Of a DNA stretch of 64,000 nt, positions 1 through 9,825 are shown piece by piece. Source of the DNA: Hartmannibacter diazotrophicus (GTDB taxonomy: Bacteria; Pseudomonadota; Alphaproteobacteria; Rhizobiales; Pleomorphomonadaceae); NCBI RefSeq assembly GCF_900231165.1, contig NZ_LT960614.1, positions 4,031,501-4,095,500 on the forward strand, given 5' to 3'. Position numbers and translations under genes: made by a program. Position 1 is the stretch's first letter. Every line of letters begins with the position of its first letter. Below the pieces are notes generated by a model. It did no database searches. It was not told where the DNA came from and saw only the letters and a program-made list of their open reading frames with translations.

Positions 1-2
1 CC

Positions 3-1619
3 CAGATCGAGTGGATCCATGTCCGCAACGAAGAAGCCGGTGCCTTCGCTGCTGGCGCCGAGGCCCATCTGACCGGCGATCTCGTGGTCTGCGCGGGCAG
101 CTGCGGGCCCGGCAACCTGCACCTGATCAACGGCCTTTTCGACTGCCACCGCTCGCATGTCCCGGTGCTGGCGATCGCCGCCCACATCCCCTCCGCCGAG
201 ATCGGCTCGGGCTATTTCCAGGAAACCCATCCGCAGGAGCTGTTTCGCGAATGCAGCCATTTCTGCGAACTCGTCTCGGACCCGGCGCAGATGCCGCGCA
301 GCCTCGAAACCGCGATCCGCACCGCCGTCGGCCAGCGGGGCGTCTCGGTGCTGGTGGTTCCCGGCGACGTGGCACTGAAGCCCGCCGCAACCGAGGCCAG
401 ATCGAAATCCTCCGGGCTGCTGCCGAAGGCCCCGGTCGTGGTGCCCCCCGCCGAAGAGGTCGAGGCGCTGGCCGAACTGCTCAATCAGGAGGGACGCCTG
501 ACGATCTTCTGCGGTGCCGGATGTGCCGGTGCGCATGACGAGGTCGTGGCGCTTGCCAGCCGGCTCAAGGCGCCCATCGTCCACACGATGCGCGGCAAGG
601 AACATGTCGAATACGACAATGCGTTCGATGTCGGCATGACCGGGCTGATCGGTTTTGCCTCGGGCTATTACGCCATGCTCGACTGCGACGTGTTGCTCGT
701 GCTTGGCGCCGACTTCCCCTATCGCCAGTTCTTCCCCAGGGGCCCGGGCGTGGTGACCGTGCAGGTCGATATCGCGCCGGGGCGACTGGGGCGGCGCACC
801 TCGGTCGACCGCGCGCTCGTCGGTGACGTCAAGGCAACGGTGACTGCTCTTCTGCCGCAGCTTGCGGCGCGCGAGGGGCGCAGCCATCTCGATCAGGCGG
901 TGCGGCACTACCAAAGCGCCCGCGCGGGGCTTGACGCCCTCGGCGCGCCAGACCGGCGCGGCCAACAGATCCACCCCCAGCAGATCGCCCGCGCGATCAG
1001 CGAGCTTGCCTCGGAGGATGCGGTCTTCACCTGTGATGTCGGCACCCCCACGGTCTGGGCCGCGCGCTACCTGAAGATGAACGGCAAACGCCGCCTGATC
1101 GGTTCGTTCAATCACGGCTCGATGGCCAATGGCATGGTGCAGGCGATCGGGGCGCAGGCGGCTTTTCCAAGCCGTCAGGTGATCTCGATGTCGGGCGACG
1201 GCGGCTTCGCCATGTTGATGGGCGATCTGCTGACCCTCGTGCAGTACAAGCTTCCGGCCAAGATCGTCGTCTTCAACAACGGCGCCCTCGGCTTCGTCGA
1301 GGTCGAGCAGCAATCGACCGGCTTCCTGCCCTTCGGTACCGACTTGACCAACCCGAATTTCGCCGCCTTGGCGGAGGCAGTCGGTATTCGCGGCATCCGG
1401 ATCGAACGTGCGTCGGAGATTGAAGCCGGCATCCGGGCCGCGCTCGACCATGACGGTCCGGTGGTCGTCGATGCCGTCGTGACGCGGACCGAACTCGCGA
1501 TGCCGCCGGCGATCACGGTCGAGATGGCCAAGGGCTTCTCCCTCTACATGCTCCGGGCGATCATGAACGGCAGGGCCGACGAAATCGTCGATCTCGCCAA
1601 AACCAACCTCTGGCACTGA
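3..1619 (+). CDS. poxB: Pyruvate oxidase / ubiquinone-dependent pyruvate dehydrogenase (PoxB-like), 5' partial
   Basis: A thiamine-diphosphate enzyme whose N-terminus lies left of the window; the frame is open from base 3. The first visible residues contain [11 protein letters not shown], the conserved Glu region that activates ThDP. A central FAD/nucleotide-type domain follows. The C-terminal ThDP-binding motif (GDGGFAML ... FNNGALGF) lies at about 1194-1290. The end of the protein ([16 protein letters not shown]) resembles the C-terminus of E. coli PoxB, the segment that binds membrane and gates activity there. By family this enzyme oxidises pyruvate to acetate and CO2 and passes electrons to the quinone pool at the inner membrane. 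It is convergent with the large regulator that follows. An acetolactate synthase-like enzyme is possible, but the PoxB-type tail argues against it. Confidence 0.88.
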   Translation, partial: QIEWIHVRNEEAGAFAAGAEAHLTGDLVVCAGSCGPGNLHLINGLFDCHRSHVPVLAIAAHIPSAEIGSGYFQETHPQELFRECSHFCELVSDPAQMPRSLETAIRTAVGQRGVSVLVVPGDVALKPAATEARSKSSGLLPKAPVVVPPAEEVEALAELLNQEGRLTIFCGAGCAGAHDEVVALASRLKAPIVHTMRGKEHVEYDNAFDVGMTGLIGFASGYYAMLDCDVLLVLGADFPYRQFFPRGPGVVTVQVDIAPGRLGRRTSVDRALVGDVKATVTALLPQLAAREGRSHLDQAVRHYQSARAGLDALGAPDRRGQQIHPQQIARAISELASEDAVFTCDVGTPTVWAARYLKMNGKRRLIGSFNHGSMANGMVQAIGAQAAFPSRQVISMSGDGGFAMLMGDLLTLVQYKLPAKIVVFNNGALGFVEVEQQSTGFLPFGTDLTNPNFAALAEAVGIRGIRIERASEIEAGIRAALDHDGPVVVDAVVTRTELAMPPAITVEMAKGFSLYMLRAIMNGRADEIVDLAKTNLWH

Positions 1620-1658
1620 CCGGAGCGAGACGATGAGAGCGCTGTTCCCCGTCCGCCT

Positions 1659-4565
1659 TCAGCTCGCCTTTGACGATCTGACGCGCCGCTGCGACGCCCC
1701 CAGCCTCTCCGTCCTCTTCTGGTCTGCCGGCATTGTCGTGCTGCCGCCGACACTGCTCGATACGGCCGTCGTCTCCTGGCCGTTTCGCGCCAAGCTTCGG
1801 GACGACCGCCCCGGATACTGACCGTCGAGGAACGCCCGCGCGTCGTCGAGGTCGCGCGTCGCAGGGTCCGCGTCGTGTCCGTCAAGGAGCGGCGCCAGCA
1901 GCGCCTTCCCTTCGGCCCGTCGGCCCGTGCCGGCGAGATGCAGGGCAAGGTCGAGGGTCGCGCGCAACTCCCAGAACCACGCGCCCTGACGGCGCGCAAG
2001 CGTGCGTGCGGCGACGAGAGTCGCCATACCGGCCTCGACCTCGCCGGCCCGAAGGCGGCGCAGCGCATCGATCCGCATGATTTCCGCCGTGGCCCAGCCG
2101 GCCGTTCCGGTTTGCACGCGCGCCAGGGCGGCCGGCGTAACAAAGGCTGGATGCACTGTGCAGAGATGATCATGGATCAGTTTATCCAGGCCATCCGCCA
2201 CGCTCAGGGAAGCGTCCGCGCCCCGGTGGAGGCGCAGCGCATGCTCATATCCGCGCACCCACTGATATCGGTAATAGGCCGCCGAATGCCGCTCGACATG
2301 CCGGATCAGCCGCTGGAGCAATACGGCGGCGCGATCGACGTCTCCGATCCAGAACTGCATCGGGATCGCGACCAGCCCCAGCATTACCAGGAACGGCATC
2401 TGGTGATCGAGCCGCCCGGTGATCTCGACCCACTCCTCCGCAAGCGCCACGCCGCGGCCGATCTCACCCTGGAGAAAAAGCAGCCGCGCCTGAACGATGA
2501 CGCCGGTGAGCTCACGGTCCAGATACAGCGGAACATGATAGCTCGGCAGGACGATGCGGCCGTCGGGAATGTCGCGGCCATAGTCGAAAAGCGCCCGCGC
2601 CTGCCGCAGGTCTCCGGTGAACGTATGCGTGATCGCGCCCAGGCGGTCGGCGAACCGTCCGGCCGTCTCGTCGCCGCTCCGCGCGGCGATCAGAGACGTC
2701 GTTTCGCAGGCCCGATGCATCGCCTCGACATCGGCGGTGGCAAAGCCGAGCCCCCAGAGCGCGCCCATCGCTTCGGCCATGCGCGCGTCGGAGCCGGTCC
2801 GTCCCGCGATTTCGACCGCGCCATCGACCAGGAGCCGCGCCCGCTCATGCCGGCCGCCGCTGAACGCGGTCAACCGGCAGAGCTGCGCTCTGAGCCGCAA
2901 TTCGATCACCGGATCCGATCCGCGCTGCTCCAGGACCGCCAGCGCCTTCTCATGCCGCGCCCGGAATTCCGCAAGGAGTGAGCCGAGGAAGGCGAGCGTC
3001 CCGGTCCGGGCCGTCAACGCGATGCCGAGATCGGCGTCCCCCTCGGGCCCGAAGGCCCAGTCGAGAGCGGCGCGAATATCGTCGATCAACGGCAGGTAGC
3101 GGGCACGCCAGGTCTCTATCGGGAGCAGGCGCCAGTCCGTCGCGGCCTCCTCCAGCATGGCCTGCATCGCCTCGGCATGGCGGCGGCGAAACTGCGCCGC
3201 TTCGCCCGCCAGGAACAGCTTCTCGCGCGCATAGGCCTTTGTGGTGTCGAGCAGACGGAACACCGTCCGCTCGCCCGACACGTCGGCCTGAACCAGGGAT
3301 TTGGCGACCAGACCGCCGAGGCATTCCACCACTTCGGCCCGTGTGAGCTGCGGGCAGGCACAGGCTCCGATGACAGCGTCCAACCCGAAGGCCGAGCGGA
3401 ACAGCGACAGACGCCGGAACAGCATGCGTTCCGGCTCCGCGAGCAGCGCGTGGCTCCAGTCGAGCGTCGCCCGCATCGTCTGCTGCCGCCGCGGCGCGGT
3501 GCGGCGCCCATTGGCAAGCAGCGCCAGATTGCCATCGAGCTGCTCGAGATACTCGGTGAGCGAGAAGCCATGCAGACTCGCGGCGGCAAGTTCGAGCGCG
3601 AGCGGCAATCCGTCCAGACGGTGGCAGATCCGGCAGACAGTCAGCAGGTTTTCAGCCGTCAGGTCAAAACTCTGCCGCGACGTGCCGAGCCGTTCGCTGA
3701 ACAGCTGAATGCCCGCATAGCGCAGCGCCTCCTCGGCGCTGATCTCGCCCTCGCACGGCAACGGCAGCCCCTCCAGACGGAAGACCCACTCGCCCTGGGC
3801 GCGCAATGGCTCCCGGCTGGTACAGAGCACGGTCACGCCCGGCGCCCGGCGCCGGATCGCCTCGGCGACCTCGGTGACCGCCACGACGAGATGTTCGCAA
3901 TTGTCGAGGATCAGCAGCAGGCGGCGCGACGGCAGCGCGCGCGCGAGCGCCTCGCTGCAATCCTCCGCGAGCAGCGACAGCCCGAGGGGGCTGGCGATCG
4001 CGCTGGCAACGAAGGCCGCATCGGTCAGGGAACTGAGATCGATGAAGCGTACATCGCCGCGGCCGCTGTCGCGGAAACGCGCGGCGACGGCCAAGGCCAC
4101 CGTCGTCTTGCCGACGCCGCCCGGGCCGACGATGCTGACCAGACTCTGCCGCAGCAGATCGGCACAGAGCGCCTCGATCTCGGTCTCGCGTCCGATGATC
4201 CCGACCGTGGGCCTTGCCGTAGGGGCGAGTGGCGCGGCGGCCAGAGGTGCGACGAACCGGTACCCGCGCCCCATCTCGTTGATGATGTAGCACGCCTGGC
4301 CGTTGCCGTCGTTCAGCGCCTTGCGCAGCGCATGCAGATGGCCGCGTATGGTGACCGGCTCGACGAAAACATTGGGCCAGACCTCCGTCAGCAGCTCGTC
4401 GATGGAGACCACCTCGCCCTGACGTTCGACCAATGCGAGCAGGATCGAGAACGCACGGCTGCCGAGGGGCACGGGACGGCCCTCCCGCGTCAGCTGCATC
4501 GTTTCGGCGGACATGTGAAAAGGGCCGAAGCTCCAACCGCGGGCGGGCTGATGGTCTTGACGCAT
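1659..4565 (-). CDS. Large transcriptional regulator: OmpR-type winged helix fused to a STAND-type ATPase
   Basis: A 968-residue protein. Residues about 15-107 form an OmpR/PhoB-type winged-helix DNA-binding domain (PLGSRAFSILLALVERQG ... GRGYRFVAPL). An NTPase domain follows, with Walker A GPGGVGKTT at about 147-155 and Walker B LLLILDNCEH at about 216-225, then CTSREPLRAQGEWV typical of NB-ARC/STAND regulators. The C-terminal 450 residues are Ala/Leu/Arg-rich and probably form helical repeats. By family these are signal-responsive activators; the ligand is unknown. I chose the Met at 4565 because the winged helix begins shortly after it; an in-frame start at 4616 also exists. It lies on the same strand as, and about 240 bases downstream of, the HlyD/permease operon, which is a plausible but unproven target. 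Confidence 0.85.
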   Translation of the reverse strand: MRQDHQPARGWSFGPFHMSAETMQLTREGRPVPLGSRAFSILLALVERQGEVVSIDELLTEVWPNVFVEPVTIRGHLHALRKALNDGNGQACYIINEMGRGYRFVAPLAAAPLAPTARPTVGIIGRETEIEALCADLLRQSLVSIVGPGGVGKTTVALAVAARFRDSGRGDVRFIDLSSLTDAAFVASAIASPLGLSLLAEDCSEALARALPSRRLLLILDNCEHLVVAVTEVAEAIRRRAPGVTVLCTSREPLRAQGEWVFRLEGLPLPCEGEISAEEALRYAGIQLFSERLGTSRQSFDLTAENLLTVCRICHRLDGLPLALELAAASLHGFSLTEYLEQLDGNLALLANGRRTAPRRQQTMRATLDWSHALLAEPERMLFRRLSLFRSAFGLDAVIGACACPQLTRAEVVECLGGLVAKSLVQADVSGERTVFRLLDTTKAYAREKLFLAGEAAQFRRRHAEAMQAMLEEAATDWRLLPIETWRARYLPLIDDIRAALDWAFGPEGDADLGIALTARTGTLAFLGSLLAEFRARHEKALAVLEQRGSDPVIELRLRAQLCRLTAFSGGRHERARLLVDGAVEIAGRTGSDARMAEAMGALWGLGFATADVEAMHRACETTSLIAARSGDETAGRFADRLGAITHTFTGDLRQARALFDYGRDIPDGRIVLPSYHVPLYLDRELTGVIVQARLLFLQGEIGRGVALAEEWVEITGRLDHQMPFLVMLGLVAIPMQFWIGDVDRAAVLLQRLIRHVERHSAAYYRYQWVRGYEHALRLHRGADASLSVADGLDKLIHDHLCTVHPAFVTPAALARVQTGTAGWATAEIMRIDALRRLRAGEVEAGMATLVAARTLARRQGAWFWELRATLDLALHLAGTGRRAEGKALLAPLLDGHDADPATRDLDDARAFLDGQYPGRSSRSLARNGQETTAVSSSVGGSTTMPADQKRTERLGASQRRVRSSKAS

Positions 4566-4803
4566 CACCTTCCGACTCCGAACAGGGGCAGCGCACGGCG
4601 CGATGCCGACCACCATTTGACGGAGGCTTCACTATGCCCGCCCGTAGCGCGCCCCGCTGACGGCTCGCAGATTTACACGCTGAAGAACGTCATCGTCTTG
4701 GCAAAAGCGCCGAAAGGGTACGTCATGAGATCACATCTCCGACACTGGCTGTTTTAGCGGCTGCGTCGCATCTGCCGACAGGCAACGGGGGCAGGTGCGA
4801 AGC

Positions 4804-5982
4804 TCAGGCGCTCGGCCGCGGAGCCGCCGCGCCCCATGGACGCACCCCACCCTGGAGCAGCATCGCGACTCCGCCGTAGGCGATCGCGAGGCTCCAGAGG
4901 ATCAGGAACTCCGGCCTGACCTCTGCGAGATTGGCGCCGGTCTGGGTGATGCGCACGAAGGCCGGCACCGCGCAGGTGCTGGGGATCAGCAGAGAGAGCC
5001 TGTGCAGCGCCAGCGGGATCGCCTCGGCGGGCCAGGAGAAGCCGGTGAGAAAGAACAGCGGCAGCCCGATCGCAGCGGTGGCGAGCTGGGCGGTGAGGGG
5101 GTGGCGGAAGATCCGTGCCAGGATCATGCCGAGCCCGCCGATGGCGAGCACGAAGGGCATCGCGAAGACCATCAGGACCAGCGGGCTTCCCAGATGCGGC
5201 AGGCCGTAGAGATAGGGCAAGGCGATCAGATAGGCCGGCAGCAGGATACATTCGGCCAGCAGATAGGCGAGAAGCCTGCCGAGGACGCTCGCGACCGCCC
5301 CAACGGGCGGCGCGGCGGTATCCCCGGGCTCAACCGGTGTCTGCGATGCGGGGAGCGTCCCGAGCAGGCAGACGGCGATCAGCAGGATCTGCTGGACGAT
5401 AAGGCCGAAGGCGGCGGGCAGGATATAGGTCGCATAGCCACCCTCGGGGTTGAAAAGCGGCACGGCGGTCAGCGGCATCGGATCGACGGCGGCACCAGCG
5501 ATCCGCGGATCGACATCCTCGGCGATCAACCGCGCGGTCTCGACCTCGGCGCCCATGGTCCCGGCCACGGCCGACACCGCCCCTGCCACCCGCTGATAGA
5601 TCAGAAAATAGCTTGCATCCCCATAGACCGCGACCGGCGACGGCCTGCCATGCAGCAGGTCACGCTCGAAATGCTGCGGAATCAGCAGGATGCCGTAGAT
5701 CTGCCGGGCGAAGACCGCGCGCTCGGCGCTCGGCATGTCGAAGAATTGCGCGGTGACGGCAACATCGGCGCTGGCATCGACCGCTTGGGTGAGGCGTCGG
5801 CTCGCCGCGCTCCGATCCTGATCAACGACAGCGATCGGAACGTTGCGCAAGGCCTCGTTGAGATAGGGCTGGGGATAGAACCCGGAATAGACCACCGAGG
5901 CGACGATCAGGACCGAAAAGACCGGCGCCAGCGCCAGCATCCGGGACAGCTCGCTCCGGCAGGCGCGCAGAACAGCGATCAT
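4804..5982 (-). CDS. ABC-2 type transporter permease (second of pair)
   Basis: A 392-residue inner-membrane protein with the ABC-2 exporter layout: an N-terminal membrane helix (LALAPVFSVLIVASVVYSGF), a large extracytoplasmic loop of about 150 residues (PIAVVDQDRSAASRRL), then five or six C-terminal membrane helices. The same pattern occurs in YhhJ/YbhR-like permeases, which work with a HlyD adaptor in drug or small-molecule export. The start at 5982 overlaps the stop of the upstream permease by 4 bases (ATGA), indicating translational coupling. No ABC ATPase gene is found in the operon. Confidence 0.85.
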   Translation of the reverse strand: MIAVLRACRSELSRMLALAPVFSVLIVASVVYSGFYPQPYLNEALRNVPIAVVDQDRSAASRRLTQAVDASADVAVTAQFFDMPSAERAVFARQIYGILLIPQHFERDLLHGRPSPVAVYGDASYFLIYQRVAGAVSAVAGTMGAEVETARLIAEDVDPRIAGAAVDPMPLTAVPLFNPEGGYATYILPAAFGLIVQQILLIAVCLLGTLPASQTPVEPGDTAAPPVGAVASVLGRLLAYLLAECILLPAYLIALPYLYGLPHLGSPLVLMVFAMPFVLAIGGLGMILARIFRHPLTAQLATAAIGLPLFFLTGFSWPAEAIPLALHRLSLLIPSTCAVPAFVRITQTGANLAEVRPEFLILWSLAIAYGGVAMLLQGGVRPWGAAAPRPSA

Positions 5983-7190
5983 GCCGCGGCTCCCGACTGC
6001 GGCTGGGGCGCGGCGTTCCGCAACCGGATGCGGCGCACCTCCAGCACCAGCGCGGTCAGCCCCGCGAAAACCAGCACCATCGCCGCCAGCGCCAGGACCG
6101 GGCGCAGCGACAGATCGACCGGCGTGCCCCGCACAGTCTGATCGATCCGCGCCATCAGATACCAGGTGCCGGGCAAGATGCTGCCCCAATAGAACGCGAA
6201 CCCGTTCATCGCGATCCTCGGAAAGCCGATCCCCATGAAACCGAAGGCCGGCGCGGTCAGAAGCGACCCGATGCTAACCGCCTTGGCCGTGGGCCTGAGC
6301 ACCAGCGCCAGAAGCGCGCCGAGGAACTGACAGGCCAGGATGAACAGTGTGCCGGCGAGCACCAGCAGCGCGCGGTTCCCGCGCAGCGGCGCGCCGAGCA
6401 CACCGAAAAGCACGATATCGGAGAGGCCGAGCACCAGGAGAAACAGCAAAGTATAGGGCAGGATCTTGCCTGCAATCGCCGGCAGCAGCCCGCCCCCCAG
6501 CCGCCTCAGACTGCGCAGCCGGTGCGGCGTCTCCACATCCAGCCCGACCGAATAGGCGGAACTCGTGACGATGATAACCTGCAGAACCGCGGGCACCACG
6601 GTGTTGAGCAGGAAGGCGATATAGCTCAGCGTCGGATTGAAAAGCGCGTTCACCTGCACCGGAATGGGCTGCAGCTGCGCCTCCGCCACATCGACCGGTT
6701 GCCCCTCGGAGGTCCTGAGCGAGACCTTGATCCCCGCCTCCACGGTGGCAACCGCCGCGTTGACGCCACGCAGGATGGTATTGCCTGTGGTCAGGGTCTG
6801 GGTGTTGTAGAAGAACACGACATCGGGCCGACGGCCGGCATAAACGTCGCGCTTGAGATGCTGCGGAAGCATCAAGAGCCCGTGAATCGCCCCCGACCGG
6901 ATCAGCGCCTTGCCCTGGGCGAGATCGCTGACCTGCGTGGTGATGGCGGCATCGGGTGTGGCATCGACCGCGCGGATGATGCTGCGCGACAGATCGGAGC
7001 CGTCGAGATCGAGTACCCCGATCGGCAGCCGCGTGGCGAGGCCCGCGCTGAAGATCGTGCTGAGCAGCACCATCAGCAGGAGCGGCACCAGCGTGGTCAG
7101 GGCGAGCAGGAAGCGCCGCCGGCGCAGCCCGTCGATCTCGCGCAGAAAGACGCGCCAGAAACCGGGACGAAGCTGACGGGCCCCCCGCAT
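5979..7190 (-). CDS. ABC-2 type transporter permease (first of pair)
   Basis: A 403-residue permease paralogous in layout to the one downstream: an N-terminal membrane segment near residues 28-52 (ALTTLVPLLLMVLLSTIF), a periplasmic loop with LPIGVLDLDGSDLSRSI, and a C-terminal bundle of hydrophobic helices. Its ATG directly abuts the stop codon of the HlyD-type adaptor (7191-7193), and its stop overlaps the next permease. The three genes therefore form one tightly packed operon. The role by family is substrate translocation across the inner membrane. The two permeases could form a heterodimer. Confidence 0.85.
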   Translation of the reverse strand: MRGARQLRPGFWRVFLREIDGLRRRRFLLALTTLVPLLLMVLLSTIFSAGLATRLPIGVLDLDGSDLSRSIIRAVDATPDAAITTQVSDLAQGKALIRSGAIHGLLMLPQHLKRDVYAGRRPDVVFFYNTQTLTTGNTILRGVNAAVATVEAGIKVSLRTSEGQPVDVAEAQLQPIPVQVNALFNPTLSYIAFLLNTVVPAVLQVIIVTSSAYSVGLDVETPHRLRSLRRLGGGLLPAIAGKILPYTLLFLLVLGLSDIVLFGVLGAPLRGNRALLVLAGTLFILACQFLGALLALVLRPTAKAVSIGSLLTAPAFGFMGIGFPRIAMNGFAFYWGSILPGTWYLMARIDQTVRGTPVDLSLRPVLALAAMVLVFAGLTALVLEVRRIRLRNAAPQPQSGAAA

Positions 7191-8228
7191 CTAGCTGGTC
7201 CGCGCATGCCAATGCGCGATGACGCTCATCCCGGGCCGCAGCCCGGTCAGTGGCTCCACCGGCCTGGCACGGACCTCGAAGGTCCGCAGATCGAAATCAC
7301 CGGTAGCCCGCGTCGCCCGCCACGTCGCATATTGCCCCTCGACATTGATGACCGTCACCTTGACCGCCACGTCCTCGGCGCCGAGCGCAGGGATATCGAC
7401 CCGGAACGTATCGCCGACCTTCAGACCGGCGAGCAGATCCTCGCGCAGGTTGAAGGTCATCCAGCTGTTCTGCAGATCGATCAGCGCATAAAGCGGCGCA
7501 CCGGGCGAGAAGTTTTCACCCAGTTCGGCGATCCGCGTCGTCACCTCTCCCGAGATCGGCGCGACGATGCGAAGCTCGTCGACATCCACCGCCTGCTGTG
7601 CCACGGCGGCGGCGGCCTGCTTGACCTGGGCCTCGGCCAGGGCGCGCTGTTCGGCACTCGCACCCTCGATGGTCAGGGCGAGTTCGGCCTCGTCCGCCTC
7701 CTTCTTCTTCAGTGCCGCCTGCAGATTGCGCGTCGCCTGATCGAGATCGGCCTGCGGCGTGTTGCCGGTCGAGAGCAGCTTCTGCTGGCGGCTGTAGGAC
7801 GACTGAGAAAGATCGACATCGGCCTGATCGGCCGCGACCTGTGCCTTCTGCGCTGTCACCGTCTCGGGCCGGACCGTCTCGATATTGCTCTGATTGGCCT
7901 GTGCCACGGCCAGCGCGGCCTTCGAGGCGGCCAGCGCCGCGCTCAGCTCGGGATTGGTCAGCTCGACCAGCACATCGCCCTGCTTCACGCTGTCGCCGAC
8001 ATCGGCATTGAGTCGGGCCACCCGCCCCGAGACCCGCGGGCTGATGTCGACCTCATCGGCCGAGACCTGACCCTGCACGATCAACGGTGGCGGCAGAGTT
8101 ACCAAGTAAAGCACCGCTGCGAGGGTGGCGAGGACGGCGAGGCCGATACAGGCCCGAAGTAGCGTCGCTGTGCGCATAGAGTCGCTCAAATGAGGGACGG
8201 AACGTGATGGCTGATTGCCCAAGTCCAT
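7191..8228 (-). CDS. HlyD-family periplasmic adaptor (membrane fusion protein)
   Basis: A 345-residue protein with one N-terminal membrane anchor (LLRACIGLAVLATLAAVLYL), a biotinyl-lipoyl-like half motif (PRVSGRVARLNADVGDSVKQGD), a long Ala/Gln-rich coiled-coil hairpin (about residues 95-200), the second lipoyl half (IVAPISGEVTTRIAELGENFSPG) and a C-terminal beta-barrel region. By family it links an inner-membrane exporter to an outer-membrane channel. I chose the ATG at 8228 because a GGAG lies 9 bases upstream; an internal Met at 8177 is an alternative. It is the first gene of the exporter operon. No TolC-type gene is nearby. Confidence 0.88.
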   Translation of the reverse strand: MDLGNQPSRSVPHLSDSMRTATLLRACIGLAVLATLAAVLYLVTLPPPLIVQGQVSADEVDISPRVSGRVARLNADVGDSVKQGDVLVELTNPELSAALAASKAALAVAQANQSNIETVRPETVTAQKAQVAADQADVDLSQSSYSRQQKLLSTGNTPQADLDQATRNLQAALKKKEADEAELALTIEGASAEQRALAEAQVKQAAAAVAQQAVDVDELRIVAPISGEVTTRIAELGENFSPGAPLYALIDLQNSWMTFNLREDLLAGLKVGDTFRVDIPALGAEDVAVKVTVINVEGQYATWRATRATGDFDLRTFEVRARPVEPLTGLRPGMSVIAHWHARTS

Positions 8229-8380
8229 CCCGGGACGCTCCGGTATGTTTGAGCTGCAGCCTGTCCACCTTCCAGTTGAAGCTGTATCTAAACCCCTTCT
8301 GCATGGTCTTCGTGTTGATTGTTGTTGTTTCGCGAACGCCGGGACCCAGCACTCCAAACGGGGCCTGCCGACTCGGTGGC

Positions 8381-8692
8381 TCAGGCCGTCGTGGCACGGC
8401 GGCCGATCCGGATGCCGACATCATCGTCAAGGCGGATCACCGTCTCATCGGGCGTGATGTCCTTTTGCGCTTCGATCATCCCGAAGACGAAGGCCTCATG
8501 AGGACCGAGGCAGGAGCCACGCCGCCAGCCTTGCGCTCGCGCCGAACGCTCGCCGAGCTTTGCTCGGCCGATCCAGCGGATCGCGGGTGATATACCGACC
8601 TCAAAACGGGCTGCCGCCTGACGAGCCGAAGGCCCCTCCGAAGAAGCCTGCAAAACCCGTGACCGCAAATCGTTGCTCAGCGCTCTGGCCAT
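8381..8692 (-). pseudogene. IS630-family transposase, N-terminal fragment
   Basis: A 103-codon frame beginning MARALSNDLRSRVLQASSEG and continuing with a helix-turn-helix region (ARQAAARFEVGISPAIRWI). This is the usual start of IS630-family transposases. The frame loses similarity near WRRGSCLGPHEAFVFGMI and stops. The DDE catalytic domain is absent from the neighbouring frames, so this is a dead fragment. It sits between the exporter operon and the LacI regulator, marking a past insertion or rearrangement. Confidence 0.7.
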
Positions 8693-8777
8693 CGTTCCTC
8701 TCCAGTGAGGGGAACTTTGAATCAGGCTCCGCGAGGACCGTCACTTCGCATTCGATCCATCGATCGATGGACGCGCT

Positions 8778-9806
8778 CTAGGCCGAAACACGCTCGACCA
8801 GAGGGCATTCGACCTTCAGCTGATCGTGAGCGCTGTTCAGCCCGCCCGTGATGTCCTGAAGCAGTTCCACCGCCATTGACCCCATCGTTAGCATCGGGAG
8901 ATGGAATGTCGTGAGCGGCGGCATGGTGAATTGCGCGATGTCGCGATTGTCGAAACCGACGACGGCCACGTCGTCGGGGATCGATTTGCCAAGCTCCTTG
9001 AGCGCTTCGAGGCAGCCGATCGCCATGAGGTCATTGGCGCAGAAGATGCCGTCCGGCGGATCGGGCAGCCTCATCAGCGCATGGGTCTTCTCATAGCCCG
9101 ACGAAGGCTCCCAGTTGCCGTAATGGACAAGCTTGGAATCATAGGCCAGATCGTTGCTCGCAAGGGCCTGCTTGTAGCCGCGCAAGCGGTCACGCGGGTT
9201 GTCCAGGCCCTCCTGTCCATTGATGAGCGCAATGCGCTTGCGCCCCCCCTTGATCAGGCGTTCCGTCGCGGCCCGGCCACCCGCGACGTCACCCGGCAGG
9301 ATCGACGGCAGCCTGCGGTCCTGGTCGTAGCAGTTGACGAGAACCGAGGGCGCACCGAGAAGCGCCTTCGGTGGATCGATCTTGCGGGTCAGGATCGTGC
9401 CGAAGATACAGCCCACCAGGGTCTGGCTTTCGCAGACGGAAAAGACCCTTTCATCGGGGTCCTCGCCCTGGCGAAAGACACCCAGTGTCACGATGATGCC
9501 GAGTTCCAGGGCCTTCTCGCGCGCACCTTCAAAGGCAAGCGCCATCCATGGGTCGGTCGTCAGTTCATCGACAATGAAAAGGATGACCTTGGTGCCCGCG
9601 CTTCTGGCCGCTGCCGATCTGTTGGAAAGGCGATAACCCAGTTCCGCAGCCGCATCGAAGACACGCTTGCGCGTGGCCTCGCTGAAGCGTGCCCCGGAAC
9701 TGCCATTGAGAATGAGCGAGACAGTCGCCTGAGAGACGCCAGCCTGAGCAGCGACATCCATCATTGTCGATTTCAATGCGTTCTCCATGCGGGATGGCGC
9801 GGTCAT
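8778..9806 (-). CDS. LacI-family transcriptional regulator
   Basis: A 342-residue repressor-type protein. It has an N-terminal LacI helix-turn-helix (DVAAQAGVSQATVSLILNG), a hinge, and a periplasmic-binding-protein-like sensor domain (PDGIFCANDLMAIGCLEAL, PDDVAVVGFDN). By family it binds an operator when its sugar effector is absent. It is the last gene of the ATPase-permease-LacI operon, so it most likely controls the surrounding sugar-uptake genes. I chose the Met at 9806 because a GGAA lies about 10 bases upstream; Met codons at 9788 and 9866 are alternatives. Confidence 0.9.
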   Translation of the reverse strand: MTAPSRMENALKSTMMDVAAQAGVSQATVSLILNGSSGARFSEATRKRVFDAAAELGYRLSNRSAAARSAGTKVILFIVDELTTDPWMALAFEGAREKALELGIIVTLGVFRQGEDPDERVFSVCESQTLVGCIFGTILTRKIDPPKALLGAPSVLVNCYDQDRRLPSILPGDVAGGRAATERLIKGGRKRIALINGQEGLDNPRDRLRGYKQALASNDLAYDSKLVHYGNWEPSSGYEKTHALMRLPDPPDGIFCANDLMAIGCLEALKELGKSIPDDVAVVGFDNRDIAQFTMPPLTTFHLPMLTMGSMAVELLQDITGGLNSAHDQLKVECPLVERVSA

Positions 9807-9825
9807 CCGGCCAGCTTCCAGGCCG

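Noticed and set aside
1633-1821. 62-codon frame after poxB
   Set aside because: Lies within the 3' end of the regulator gene on the other strand.
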